Shown: positions 30,496 to 37,591 of the stretch, piece by piece
Layout of the letters: the number at the start of each line of letters is the position of its first letter
Numbering within the stretch: the stretch's first letter is position 1
Source: CAIZWU01 sp040386695
GTDB taxonomy: Bacteria > Verrucomicrobiota > Verrucomicrobiia > Verrucomicrobiales > V1-33
NCBI GenBank assembly: GCA_040386695.1
Contig: JAZKFB010000003.1
Coordinates: 1-64,000 of the forward strand
Direction of reading: 5' to 3'
DNA length: 64,000 nucleotides
Made by a program: the position numbers and the translations under genes
The notes under the pieces: model-generated
Databases searched by the model: none
The model's input: only the letters and a program-made list of their open reading frames with translations
Told to the model about the DNA's origin: nothing

Positions 30496-30732
30496 TCAGA
30501 AGCGGGCGCGGGCGGTGCCGGCGGGAGTCAGGCGGTAAAGGGTGTCGCCCGTCAGATCGTCCTTTGAATCAATGATGAAGCCGTCGTTGTGCAGGTCGGT
30601 CAGATCCGCCCGCAGCTCCAGCTCCCCGCAGCGCACGCCGCGCACCAGCTGCAGCTCCGTGCGCAGGGTGGTGGCGCTCAGCCCGTGGCCTTCCACGCGG
30701 TTTAAAGTCTGGAGAATATGGAGTTTAAGCAT
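30496..30732 (-). CDS. Small winged-helix protein
   Basis: A 78-aa protein with a compact winged-helix pattern: LHILQTLNRVEGHGLSATTL, then a recognition-like stretch and LYRLTPAGTARARF (the xxLTxxG wing). Similar small proteins occur beside the terminase genes of other transposable phages. Its target is unknown. Confidence 0.6.
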   Translation of the reverse strand: MLKLHILQTLNRVEGHGLSATTLRTELQLVRGVRCGELELRADLTDLHNDGFIIDSKDDLTGDTLYRLTPAGTARARF

Positions 30733-30762
30733 AGGACAGGGGTGGAATGGGGACTGGCGGGA

Positions 30763-31164
30763 TCAGCGCCGGGGGCGGGGCCTGCGGGTCACGGGATCCC
30801 GCTCCATGAGCGCTTCGGACAGCGCCTCCGAGCGGCCCCGGACCTCGGCCATGCCTTCGATGAGGAGGTTCAGCCGCTCGTGTATTTTCACGGCCCGGTC
30901 CTCCCCGGCCCGCAGCACGTCGTTGTGCACGGACTCCACGCGGGCGGCCAGGGCCATGTGCTCGCGGCTCAGTTTTTCGAACTCATGGCGGAGGACATGC
31001 TCCTCCTGTTTTTTTGTCAGCACCGGCTGCGGCAGCGGCGGCGGCGGCACGTCCTTTTTGAGCAGGTTCTTGAGCAGCAGACCGATGGCGAGCAGCACCA
31101 CGAAGACATTGAGCACCACCACGGTGTGCTCGGATGCCGGGAACTGCTGGGCGAGGAAAAACAT
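30763..31164 (-). CDS. Membrane-anchored coiled-coil protein (spanin-like)
   Basis: A 133-aa protein with one N-terminal membrane segment (VVVLNVFVVLLAIGLLL) followed by a Pro patch and a long charged helix. This topology fits an inner-membrane spanin or a similar lysis accessory. It is located in the lysis-to-terminase interval. No Rz1-like lipoprotein was identified with certainty. Confidence 0.5.
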   Translation of the reverse strand: MFFLAQQFPASEHTVVVLNVFVVLLAIGLLLKNLLKKDVPPPPLPQPVLTKKQEEHVLRHEFEKLSREHMALAARVESVHNDVLRAGEDRAVKIHERLNLLIEGMAEVRGRSEALSEALMERDPVTRRPRPRR

Positions 31165-31192
31165 AAAGGGCGGCGGAGGTGGGGCGAAAATG

Positions 31193-31483
31193 TCAGGGGC
31201 GGGTTTTCCAGCTTTCGCTGTCGTGGCCGGGGCCGGGGCCGGGGCCGTCCGTGTCCTCGTCGGCCAGTCCGATGCCCAGGGCGTCGGTGGCCTCCGCCGT
31301 CATGGCGTCCTCCCGGGCGCACAGCATGTGCTCGTGCAGGAGGTCACAGGCCGCTCCGATGTCCGCCAGGCTCGCGCCGTTGATGGCGGCGGTCTCGCAG
31401 CTGGTGCGCATCTCCTCAAAAAGATGGCGCTGCGCGGGGGAGAGCAGCGGGGCCGTGAATGCTTCGGATGTGGATTTGACCAT
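31193..31483 (-). CDS. Unknown small late protein
   Basis: A 96-aa protein (LSPAQRHLFEEMRTSCETAA) with an acidic, Gly/Pro-rich C-terminus. Located directly after the endolysin gene. Function unknown. Confidence 0.5.
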   Translation of the reverse strand: MVKSTSEAFTAPLLSPAQRHLFEEMRTSCETAAINGASLADIGAACDLLHEHMLCAREDAMTAEATDALGIGLADEDTDGPGPGPGHDSESWKTRP

Positions 31484-31514
31484 GACAGGAAAAGGTTGGG
31501 GGTTCGCGGCCGCT

Positions 31515-32108
31515 TCAGAGGACCAGCAGCCGGAGGATGGCGTCGGGTGTCAGAAACCCCATGGTCCTCAGATCCCCGTTGGTGGTCAGGGCGCGCCCGC
31601 GGCGGAAGATGCCGTCGCCCTGGCGGTCCTTTGCCGCTCCCTTGTAGGTGCTGGTGGTGTTGCCCTCGATGGTGGTCATCAGGCCGTTGCCCGCGCTGTG
31701 GATGACGATGCCGGCGTGGCCGAGATCCGAATTGCCGTGCCGCGCCAGCCAGATGGAGCCGGGGACGGGGGTGGCGCTCAGGGCATGCGCGCCGCTCAGA
31801 TTGCGCACCGTGGTCATCACGTGAGGGGTGATCAGCTGGCGCGGACGCGCATAGTTCCACGGCTGGCAGCCCAGCCGGCGCAGGGCCAGAATCAGCATCC
31901 CCTCCGCGAAGGCGATGCAGTAGGGCCACGGGGCCTGCCACCCGGCGGACTCCATGCACTCCGTCAGCTGCGCGCTCAGCGCGCGCTCCGCAGCGGGGGT
32001 GGCGGGATGGTCCCACTCCGCGTTGGGGCGGCGCTCCAGCAGGTTTTCATAGAGCGCGGCCTGCCGGATGATCTCGGCGGCGATGAGCGGGGCGGTGATG
32101 GCCGGCAT
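31515..32108 (-). CDS. CHAP-like endolysin
   Basis: A 197-aa protein from ATG 32108. WQAPWPYCIAFAEGMLI carries the candidate nucleophile Cys, GSIWLARHGNSDLGHAGIVI the His, and TIEGNTTSTY the polar residue, in the order found in CHAP (NlpC/P60-like) amidases or peptidases that cut peptidoglycan. Its place beside holin-like membrane genes supports an endolysin. Confidence 0.72.
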   Translation of the reverse strand: MPAITAPLIAAEIIRQAALYENLLERRPNAEWDHPATPAAERALSAQLTECMESAGWQAPWPYCIAFAEGMLILALRRLGCQPWNYARPRQLITPHVMTTVRNLSGAHALSATPVPGSIWLARHGNSDLGHAGIVIHSAGNGLMTTIEGNTTSTYKGAAKDRQGDGIFRRGRALTTNGDLRTMGFLTPDAILRLLVL

Positions 32109-32224
32109 GGGGGAGAGGGCGGGAAATTGTTGTTGTCGTTGTCGTCCTTGAGCAGGATCCAGAGTAAGGCTGCCCAGCCGGCGGTGACGCACAGCGCGGT
32201 CAGCCAGTCGCCGGGCCCGCTCAC
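31976..32224 (-). CDS. Small membrane protein overlapping the endolysin gene
   Basis: An 82-aa candidate starting at GTG 32224, which overlaps the holin stop (GTGA). It has one N-terminal membrane segment (WLTALCVTAGWAALLWILL), then DDNDNNN and a Pro/Ser/Arg-rich tail. The last 130 bp lie inside the endolysin gene in another frame. Nested small membrane genes are common in lysis cassettes, but the tail half could be a shadow. Confidence 0.42.
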   Translation of the reverse strand: MSGPGDWLTALCVTAGWAALLWILLKDDNDNNNFPPSPPCRPSPPRSSPPRSSGRPRSMKTCWSAAPTRSGTIPPPPLRSAR

Positions 32225-32439
32225 AGCACGGGGGGCGTGGCGGGCGCGGGCGGCAGAAACTTCCGCCGGATCCACGCCTGCAGGCAGTCAAAGAGGAAGA
32301 CGGCCACGGCGGTGACGAAGGCGGACGCGCCCCGCGTGTCCTCCTCGCTGGTGCCCACCACGGCGGCGGCGGCGGTGAGGGCGGCGGCGATGCGGCGCGC
32401 CAGCCAGGAGTTGATCAGGGGGCGGAGGGTTTTGAGCAT
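32221..32439 (-). CDS. Putative holin
   Basis: A 72-aa protein from ATG 32439 with two short hydrophobic segments (RRIAAALTAAAAVVG and ASAFVTAVAVFLFDCLQAW) joined by an acidic turn, and a basic C-terminus. This hairpin topology and the position beside the endolysin fit a class II holin. Confidence 0.6.
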   Translation of the reverse strand: MLKTLRPLINSWLARRIAAALTAAAAVVGTSEEDTRGASAFVTAVAVFLFDCLQAWIRRKFLPPAPATPPVL

Positions 32440-32471
32440 GGGCGGGGATTCGTGGGACGGGACGGGAGGGA

Positions 32472-32663
32472 TCAGCGGTGGGGCAGGCGCACCAGCAGGG
32501 AGGTGACCGCGCCCATGAGCAGGGCGGCGAGCACACCCAGCAGCAGCGCGCAGCGCAGCAGATCCGCGCGGCGCTGCAGCAGCTCCGCGCGCCGGAAGGC
32601 GCGGCCCCCGGCCGGATAAAGCCGCGCGGCCCGCCCTGCTCCAGCACACCCGCCGCCATTCAT
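32472..32663 (-). CDS. Small C-terminal-anchored membrane protein
   Basis: A 63-aa protein from ATG 32663 (an alternative start is 32777) with a basic helical N-terminus and a C-terminal membrane segment (CALLLGVLAALLMGAVTSLL). It is the first gene of the lysis cluster. Perhaps an antiholin or accessory; no family. Confidence 0.5.
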   Translation of the reverse strand: MNGGGCAGAGRAARLYPAGGRAFRRAELLQRRADLLRCALLLGVLAALLMGAVTSLLVRLPHR

Positions 32664-32838
32664 GGCGGCAGCGGCCGCGGTGCCGTCCCGTGTCTTGACG
32701 TCAGTGGCAAATGCCCGTGGCAGCGGCCGTGCGGCGGTCAGCCGGCGGCGGGCGGTGGAGAGGTGCGGGGCGCGCATGCCTCCCCTCGTAGGTCACCCTT
32801 TGCCCGGACGCACCTTTTGCGCGGAGCCCGCGGGCGGT

Positions 32839-32874
32839 ATTCCTGACATTTCTGACAATCCCGCCATTCCTGAC
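32839..32874. promoter_or_regulatory. Three TTCCTGACA-type repeats upstream of the late operon
   Basis: ATTCCTGACA (32839-32848), TTTCTGACA (32849-32857) and ATTCCTGACA (32866-32874) lie in direct orientation, between the lysis cluster and the small HTH gene. Spacing of the starts is about 10 and 17 bp. They look like binding sites for an activator of the leftward late genes. A T-run after a short GC stem (about 32882-32910) could be a plus-strand terminator. Confidence 0.45.
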
Positions 32875-32939
32875 ACGGCCGCGCCCTCTCCGGGCGGGTT
32901 TTTTTCGCGGGAAACAGGACGGCGGGGAAATCCGGCCGG

Positions 32940-33209
32940 TCAGGCGCGCAGGGCCTTCAGCCTCGCCACCTCGGCGGCGGGGATGCGCAGCTTGCCCCCG
33001 GCGCACGCCTGCCGCGCGCCCATGCGGCGCGCCCGCTGCCGCACCCAGCTGGGGCTGTATCCCAGCAGGCGCGCCGCCTGGCGCACGGTCAGCTCCTCCT
33101 CCTGCGGCACGGGCCGCCCGGGGATGACGATCCAGCCGCCGTCCGGGCGGCTGGTGGGCACGATCGATGCGGGGAAAAACAGGTCCGGCTGGTGCAGGCG
33201 GTCGCTCAT
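32940..33209 (-). CDS. MerR/excisionase-type HTH protein
   Basis: An 89-aa protein from ATG 33209. The C-terminal 50 residues form a helix-turn-helix: LTVRQAARLLGYSPSWVRQR, then an RRxGARQACAGGKLRIP wing. Such HTH_17-type proteins act as excisionases or transcription regulators. Lying just upstream of the lysis cluster and its repeats, it is a candidate late-gene regulator, a role that Mor or C plays in Mu. No similarity to Mor was seen. Confidence 0.65.
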   Translation of the reverse strand: MSDRLHQPDLFFPASIVPTSRPDGGWIVIPGRPVPQEEELTVRQAARLLGYSPSWVRQRARRMGARQACAGGKLRIPAAEVARLKALRA

Positions 33210-33273
33210 GGGTGGCACGCGCACCTTAGCACGGCGGTCAACCGGAGCGGCCGCCTCCGCCAAAATTCCCGCA

Positions 33274-33771
33274 TCATTTCAGGATGCCCCGCTCATGGAG
33301 ATACCTCAATCCGTTTTGGGACGCGCTCCATACCAATCCTCGATTTTGTCCGCCAGCGTTTTGGGCCACGAATTTACCTTGATGGAGCATCTCATACAGA
33401 TGGAAAGATACGACATTCTTACTGAGTTTTACCTCCTCCGCGATTACTTTGACTTCCTGGTGGGGAATTTGAGCAAGGAAGCGTAGAATTACTTTTGCCT
33501 CCACATGAAGATCCGGAAAACGGTCCGGTTTAATTGAATCCCGCCGGCTCTGGAGTTCGGCGGACAACTGCGTGACTTCATCGCGGAGCTTTTTAAGGAG
33601 TTCGTCTTTGCTCTTCAGTTCTGCTTTCAATTCTAAAATTTCCGCAGCCAATGCTTTACTTTTTTGCTCCTCAATCGCCAGCCGGTCAGTGGCCAGTTTG
33701 AGTCGTTCATTGACTACGGGGAGAGCACGTTGACCGGAAAACAGATCCGCGAAGAATTTGAGCAAAGCCAT
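33274..33771 (-). CDS. Coiled-coil winged-helix protein behind the repressor
   Basis: A 165-aa protein from ATG 33771. A hydrophobic/basic N-terminus (MALLKFFADLFSGQR) leads into a coiled coil (about 20-85) and then a MarR-like winged helix (VKVIAEEVKLSKNVVSFHLY and a NRGLVWSASQNGLRYL wing). It is third in the repressor transcript (repressor, membrane protein, this gene), so it is likely expressed in the lysogen. Base composition is less GC-rich than the structural genes. Function unknown. Confidence 0.6.
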   Translation of the reverse strand: MALLKFFADLFSGQRALPVVNERLKLATDRLAIEEQKSKALAAEILELKAELKSKDELLKKLRDEVTQLSAELQSRRDSIKPDRFPDLHVEAKVILRFLAQIPHQEVKVIAEEVKLSKNVVSFHLYEMLHQGKFVAQNAGGQNRGLVWSASQNGLRYLHERGILK

Positions 33772-33790
33772 AATGTCCGAAAAAAATGAG

Positions 33791-34789
33791 TCAGGATGGA
33801 TTCGATGGCGCGGGTGAATCTTTAACCTGGCTGAGACGGTCGATGATCCAGCGGTTTTCCTTGCGGGCGGCGTGCAGCTCGTGGCACTGGCGGCAAAAAA
33901 GTGTGATGGCGCTGTGCTGGAGGACCACGGCGCAGATAACGCCGATGCCCACAGCCAGGATTTGCCAGCGCTCCAAAACGGCTCCCGCAAAAAACAACCC
34001 CAGACCCGCCAGAATACCAAGGCCAAGGAGCAGGGCCGCAAATGACTCAAGCCCCGTCGTTGTTGGCTCTTTACTAGGGGCCGGGAGGGCGGCGAGCGGT
34101 GTTGAAGGAGTGGCGCTTTTCGCAGCGACGATGGCCTGTTTCAGATCCAAAGTGCCCAGCAGCTTGTAAAGTGGCGTCCATCCGGCATCACCTTCCCTCC
34201 AGACGTCCACCTTCCACATTGTTCGAGACTTAGTGGCTGGGTCGTTGGCGTATTCTGCGATGCTCCTTGTGGGCAAAGACTGGTGGCCCGCTCGGAAAAA
34301 ATAGATGGCATTCACATCGATTTGCTTGGGAGTGGATGATCCCAAATTCCGCCGCGCAACCGCAAGGCAGAGAGTTTCAATATCCACAGTGTCTTTAAGC
34401 GCACGCCATTCTGTCGTGCCGGTCATACAAACATCCACCGCCTCCACGGGATCCTGTTCCTTTCGCTCTACCCGTAGGGTGGCGTATTGCTCCATGGTGC
34501 ACATGGGCAGAATCCGACTGCCGACGCGAAAGTAATATTGCGGCTCCATCTCACCAGCAATTGTGGATTCCACATCTTCAGTCGGGTCGGCAGGCCAGCC
34601 TGTGGACTGGAGATCCAGCACGTTTGATAGCGGTATCCAGCGGCCGGAGCCCACGCGGCTGACCTCCATCATCCCGGCCTCGCTCACGGAAACGTCCGTG
34701 AGTTGGCGGAATTCCGCCAGACTGCGTGTCGGAAGCGCGAGCGCGCCCAGCCGGAACTGCAGCATTTCAGATTCAGGAATGGAGATCAT
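33791..34789 (-). CDS. Triple-repeat membrane protein, probable lysogenic conversion gene
   Basis: A 332-aa protein starting 4 bp after the repressor gene. It has three repeats of about 60-75 aa (about 8-65, 82-150, 160-225) with the pattern YFRxGxxxLPTRSIAEY..VDVWxxGxxxWxPLxxL, similar in feel to GYF_2-like modules. A Pro-rich linker, two membrane segments (LLLGLGILAGLGLFFAG and ILAVGIGVICAVVL) and a short cytosolic tail with CRQCHELH follow. Expression with the repressor suggests a lysogen trait such as superinfection exclusion; this is inference. Confidence 0.6.
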   Translation of the reverse strand: MISIPESEMLQFRLGALALPTRSLAEFRQLTDVSVSEAGMMEVSRVGSGRWIPLSNVLDLQSTGWPADPTEDVESTIAGEMEPQYYFRVGSRILPMCTMEQYATLRVERKEQDPVEAVDVCMTGTTEWRALKDTVDIETLCLAVARRNLGSSTPKQIDVNAIYFFRAGHQSLPTRSIAEYANDPATKSRTMWKVDVWREGDAGWTPLYKLLGTLDLKQAIVAAKSATPSTPLAALPAPSKEPTTTGLESFAALLLGLGILAGLGLFFAGAVLERWQILAVGIGVICAVVLQHSAITLFCRQCHELHAARKENRWIIDRLSQVKDSPAPSNPS

Positions 34790-34793
34790 TGAC

Positions 34794-35243
34794 TTAGCGG
34801 TGCTTGGTTTTGGTTGTAGCGGACGTGCGCCGGTTCATTTCATCGACCGCGTTGGACAATTGTTTGAGATCCTCAGGAACGATTTTCCCAGCCTGTCGAA
34901 GTTTGGTTAATCCCGCTTCAGCCACACCACAGAGACTGGTGAAATCCAATCCTCGCAGCAGCCTGACCACAGGATCCTCCAACTCCGCAATCTCGATAAC
35001 CTTTGTCATTGATGACCCCGTTGCGGCTTTCTCCAGCGCCTCCAAGCTGATCATGAACTTTCGGGAGATGGGCACTTCTCCTCGTTCAATAGCATATAGC
35101 TGAGAGCGGCTGTAGCCCAGTCTCTCGGCTATGTCCCCACGGTTTCTCAACTTGAGGACCCTCATCAGGGACTCAATGCGATCCGAGACTTCAGCGGCGT
35201 CAGGACCGGTGTGGGATGTGGGCGGCGGGGATGTTTCGTTCAT
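34794..35243 (-). CDS. XRE-family phage repressor
   Basis: A 149-aa protein from ATG 35243. An XRE helix-turn-helix is plain: NRGDIAERLGYSRSQLYAIE then RGEVPISRKFMISLEAL. The C-terminal half is helical and may mediate multimerisation. It faces the Cro/Ner-like gene across a 93-bp spacer with nested dyads, the classic lysogeny switch. The upstream open frame to 35357 lies in the operator and is not coding. Confidence 0.8.
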   Translation of the reverse strand: MNETSPPPTSHTGPDAAEVSDRIESLMRVLKLRNRGDIAERLGYSRSQLYAIERGEVPISRKFMISLEALEKAATGSSMTKVIEIAELEDPVVRLLRGLDFTSLCGVAEAGLTKLRQAGKIVPEDLKQLSNAVDEMNRRTSATTKTKHR

Positions 35244-35279
35244 GTAAATCCAAAAAAATTCCGTTTTCGTAAAAAAACG

Positions 35280-35335
35280 TTGCGGTTTTAGTGTGATTCT
35301 GCTTACTTTTTGTAATTTACAGAAAGTAACCGCAA
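35280..35335. promoter_or_regulatory. Nested palindromic operator of the phage switch
   Basis: Outer arms TTGCGGTT (35280-35287) and AACCGCAA (35328-35335) are a perfect dyad. Inside, 35303-35315 (TTACTTTTTGTAA) and 35317-35329 (TTACAGAAAGTAA) form a 13-bp dyad with one mismatch around a single T. It lies between the divergent repressor and Ner-like genes and overlaps the start region of the latter, so it is the likely binding site of one or both proteins. Confidence 0.65.
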
Positions 35336-35336
35336 A

Positions 35337-35540
35337 ATGATAACCGCTGAAAATCATAAAGTCAAACCGGAGCCGTCGTTAGCCAATCTGGTGAAGGCCA
35401 AAATGGCTTTGAGAGGCATGACTCAGAAGGATTTAGCTCGGGAAATCAGTGCCGCGCGGGGCACGGTGAACAGAGCCATCAAACACGGTCTAAACCGTGG
35501 AGTCCTTAGCCGCATCCGGCGTCTTCTGGACATTCCGTAA
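35337..35540 (+). CDS. Cro/Ner-like HTH regulator
   Basis: A 67-aa protein with one helix-turn-helix (LRGMTQKDLAREISAARGTV, then NRAIKHG). First gene of the rightward early region and divergent from the repressor, as ner is in Mu, where Ner shuts down early and repressor transcription. No Shine-Dalgarno before its ATG. Confidence 0.75.
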   Translation: MITAENHKVKPEPSLANLVKAKMALRGMTQKDLAREISAARGTVNRAIKHGLNRGVLSRIRRLLDIP

Positions 35541-35560
35541 ACAGCAACCATCCACATTAA

Positions 35561-35800
35561 ATGCGTAAAAAATCGGAATCAATGTCGTCTTGTGCGCAAA
35601 CTGGAATTCCAGTCCTCGCGAAAATGTTCGCGGAGCAGATTCCGAAACACCCCTTGGAGGAGCAAATCTGCGCCTGGCAGGGATTAGCGGAACTCCTCGA
35701 CGGCCCCGCCGCAGAGGAGGCCGCGCAAACAGCCAGAGCCCTGCGCCAAGCCGATGCCGCGCAAATGAGGTTCACCGACCTCTTTAAGCCCCAAGGCTGA
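35561..35800 (+). CDS. Small unknown early protein
   Basis: A 79-aa helical protein (PLEEQICAWQGLAELLDG, AAQTARALRQADAAQMRFTD). Second early gene, 20 bp after the Ner-like gene. No family recognised. Confidence 0.5.
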   Translation: MRKKSESMSSCAQTGIPVLAKMFAEQIPKHPLEEQICAWQGLAELLDGPAAEEAAQTARALRQADAAQMRFTDLFKPQG

Positions 35801-35835
35801 CAGCATCCACCCTCACACCATCACCTCCACAACCA

Positions 35836-36480
35836 GTGACACCCACAGTGACCTATACTTTAAACGACTGCATCCAGGGCCTCATTAACCACCGCACCCG
35901 CGAGGCGTACGCCATCATCGGCCAGGGCCTCTGGCTCCTCAATGCCCTCTCTCTCCACGCTCTCCCGGTCGGGGAGCGGAACCAAGGCCGGAAATCAGTT
36001 GCCACAGTGGCAACTGATTTCCCGCCCCCGGAAAACGAGGGCTTTATCCAGTGGCTGCGCGAGAATGTCGCCGGGCCGGAAAGCCCGCTGCGCCTCTCCC
36101 AGCGCACCTGTTACCGCTACATGGCCGCCGCCCGCCACATGGGCCTGAAGGCCGGGGACGGGGAGGCGGAGCTGGCCGCGCTGGAGGCGCGCGACGCGCT
36201 GGGCGGCCGCCGCATCTCCGACCTCTACAAACAGCCGGCGCTGGCCGACGCCCCCGCCCCGCCCAAAACCCCAGCGCCCCCGCCGGAGGGGCCGGAACAG
36301 ATGTGGCTGCCCTTCACCACGGAACTCTACACCCTGCTGGAGCCGGAATCCAAAAGCCGCCTGGCCCTCTATAAAATGCCGGCGGCGGATCTGGACGCCA
36401 TGGAGGCCCACCTCCGATTCGGCCTGGACGCCATCCGCGAGGTCAAATCCACCCGCAAAGCGGGCAAGCCCGCCGCCTGA
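35836..36480 (+). CDS. DUF3102-like early protein
   Basis: A 214-aa protein from a GTG start. N-terminal YTLNDCIQGLINHRTREAYA, a central TCYRYMAAARHMGLKAG (HTH-like, similar to DUF3102 proteins), and a C-terminal helical part after a Pro-rich linker. DUF3102 proteins occur on phages and plasmids with unknown role. The coding sequence contains a 29-bp near-perfect palindrome (35992-36020) encoding KSVATVATDF. Confidence 0.55.
   Translation: MTPTVTYTLNDCIQGLINHRTREAYAIIGQGLWLLNALSLHALPVGERNQGRKSVATVATDFPPPENEGFIQWLRENVAGPESPLRLSQRTCYRYMAAARHMGLKAGDGEAELAALEARDALGGRRISDLYKQPALADAPAPPKTPAPPPEGPEQMWLPFTTELYTLLEPESKSRLALYKMPAADLDAMEAHLRFGLDAIREVKSTRKAGKPAA
35992..36020. repeat. Perfect 14-bp dyad inside a coding region
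   Basis: AAATCAGTTGCCAC (35992-36005), one A, then GTGGCAACTGATTT (36007-36020). All 14 positions pair. It lies within the DUF3102-like gene. Confidence 0.85.
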
Positions 36481-36514
36481 ACCTGACCGCCAACCAACAC
36501 ACCCGCACCCGCAC

Positions 36515-36829
36515 ATGAATATACCCGCCACCATCGGCACCGTCCGCAGGCTCGAAGAGCTGGAGCATGCCGCCACCGGCCGCTTTAACCGGCTTCTCGA
36601 TTTTCACTGCATGCCCCCGGATTATGAGCCGGAAAGCGGCCGCCGGAAATTCAACGCCCAGCGCCGCCGCCGGCACAGGCACCATCTCGGGCGGTGCCTT
36701 AAAATAGGGGACCGGCTGAACGTCCTGGGCGACAGGGTTTTTGCCGCCGGCCTGCAGAAGCTGTTTTTCCCCGAAGCCTGCGCCCGCGCCGCCGCTGAAA
36801 ACGCCCGGAAGGGAGGGTCCGCCGAATGA
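36515..36829 (+). CDS. Unknown early protein
   Basis: A 104-aa basic protein with an Arg/His-rich centre (NAQRRRRHRHHLGRCLKIGD). Leader before ATG is CCAACCAACACACCCGCACC, then CGCAC. The stop overlaps the next start (ATGA). No family. Confidence 0.55.
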   Translation: MNIPATIGTVRRLEELEHAATGRFNRLLDFHCMPPDYEPESGRRKFNAQRRRRHRHHLGRCLKIGDRLNVLGDRVFAAGLQKLFFPEACARAAAENARKGGSAE

Positions 36830-37044
36830 GCCGCGCCTTTTCCTTCAGGGCGGCCGCCCGCAGCTGGGCGCGCATGCTCCGCCAGCATCATCCGAAGGCC
36901 GCGCTGTCCCCGGAACGGGCCGCCCTGCTGAGGCCGGCGGTGATCGCGCACAAGGACTTCCAGCAGCTGGCGGAGGCTCTGCGCGGCCAGATTGACGCGC
37001 TCCCTGAACAGCGCGCCGCAGAAGGGGGAGGAACCGCCCGATGA
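36826..37044 (+). CDS. Unknown small early protein
   Basis: A 72-aa basic helical protein (FRAAARSWARMLRQHHPKAA), translationally coupled to the gene before it. No family recognised. Confidence 0.5.
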   Translation: MSRAFSFRAAARSWARMLRQHHPKAALSPERAALLRPAVIAHKDFQQLAEALRGQIDALPEQRAAEGGGTAR

Positions 37045-37050
37045 AATCCC

Positions 37051-37530
37051 TCACTCATAAGGATGCCAGTCCCGATGCGCCTCCTCCTGCATCTGAAACC
37101 ACTCCCGCGAGCTGGTTTCGATCCAGCCCGGGCGACCCTCCCGCCACCAGGCCTCCACTGTCGCGCCTTCCAGCCACACTGCTGCGTCCTCTTTCCAGGG
37201 AGGGTCGCGCACTGGTTCCGCTTTACTATCTGGTGACAGCCCGGACGCGTATCCGGCGCGCGCCCAAAGCAGCGCCGTTTTCAGAAAAAATGCGCCGTCA
37301 TTGCGAAGGCGCGGCCATCGCCCTGTTCTGGCCCATTGGCCGGGCGCTGACATTATTCTGGCTCTGGCGCGATCCGCCATGTCTTCAAAGTGCGCGGCTA
37401 TGGTGGAGAGCGAATACCGCTGCCCGGCATAGTCATAATCCACACGCGGCTCCCAGCCCGTGCGCGGAGCCGTCCTCACCGCCAGATCAAGAACATAAAG
37501 GTGCCGCAGGGCATTGGGATCAGCGTCCAT
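37051..37530 (-). CDS. Unknown protein on the strand opposite to the early genes
   Basis: A 159-aa protein from ATG 37530. Its amino-acid composition is balanced and protein-like (WEPRVDYDYAGQRYSLSTIA, AVWLEGATVEAWWREGR, EWFQMQEEAHRDWHPYE), whereas the overlapping plus-strand frame (37041-37595) is Pro/Arg/Ser-rich and looks like a shadow. If real, it is the only leftward gene inside the early region and may be separately expressed. Function unknown. Confidence 0.6.
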   Translation of the reverse strand: MDADPNALRHLYVLDLAVRTAPRTGWEPRVDYDYAGQRYSLSTIAAHFEDMADRARARIMSAPGQWARTGRWPRLRNDGAFFLKTALLWARAGYASGLSPDSKAEPVRDPPWKEDAAVWLEGATVEAWWREGRPGWIETSSREWFQMQEEAHRDWHPYE

Positions 37531-37591
37531 GCCGGGACCTGAGCACGCCGGGGAGCCAAATGCAAAGCCAGCCGGACGGAGGGACCGCTGA

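Noticed and set aside
34040..34060. CxxCH in the membrane protein (CRQCHELH) as a haem c site
   Set aside because: The motif lies in the short tail predicted to be cytosolic, with no export signal or other cytochrome feature; chance is more likely.
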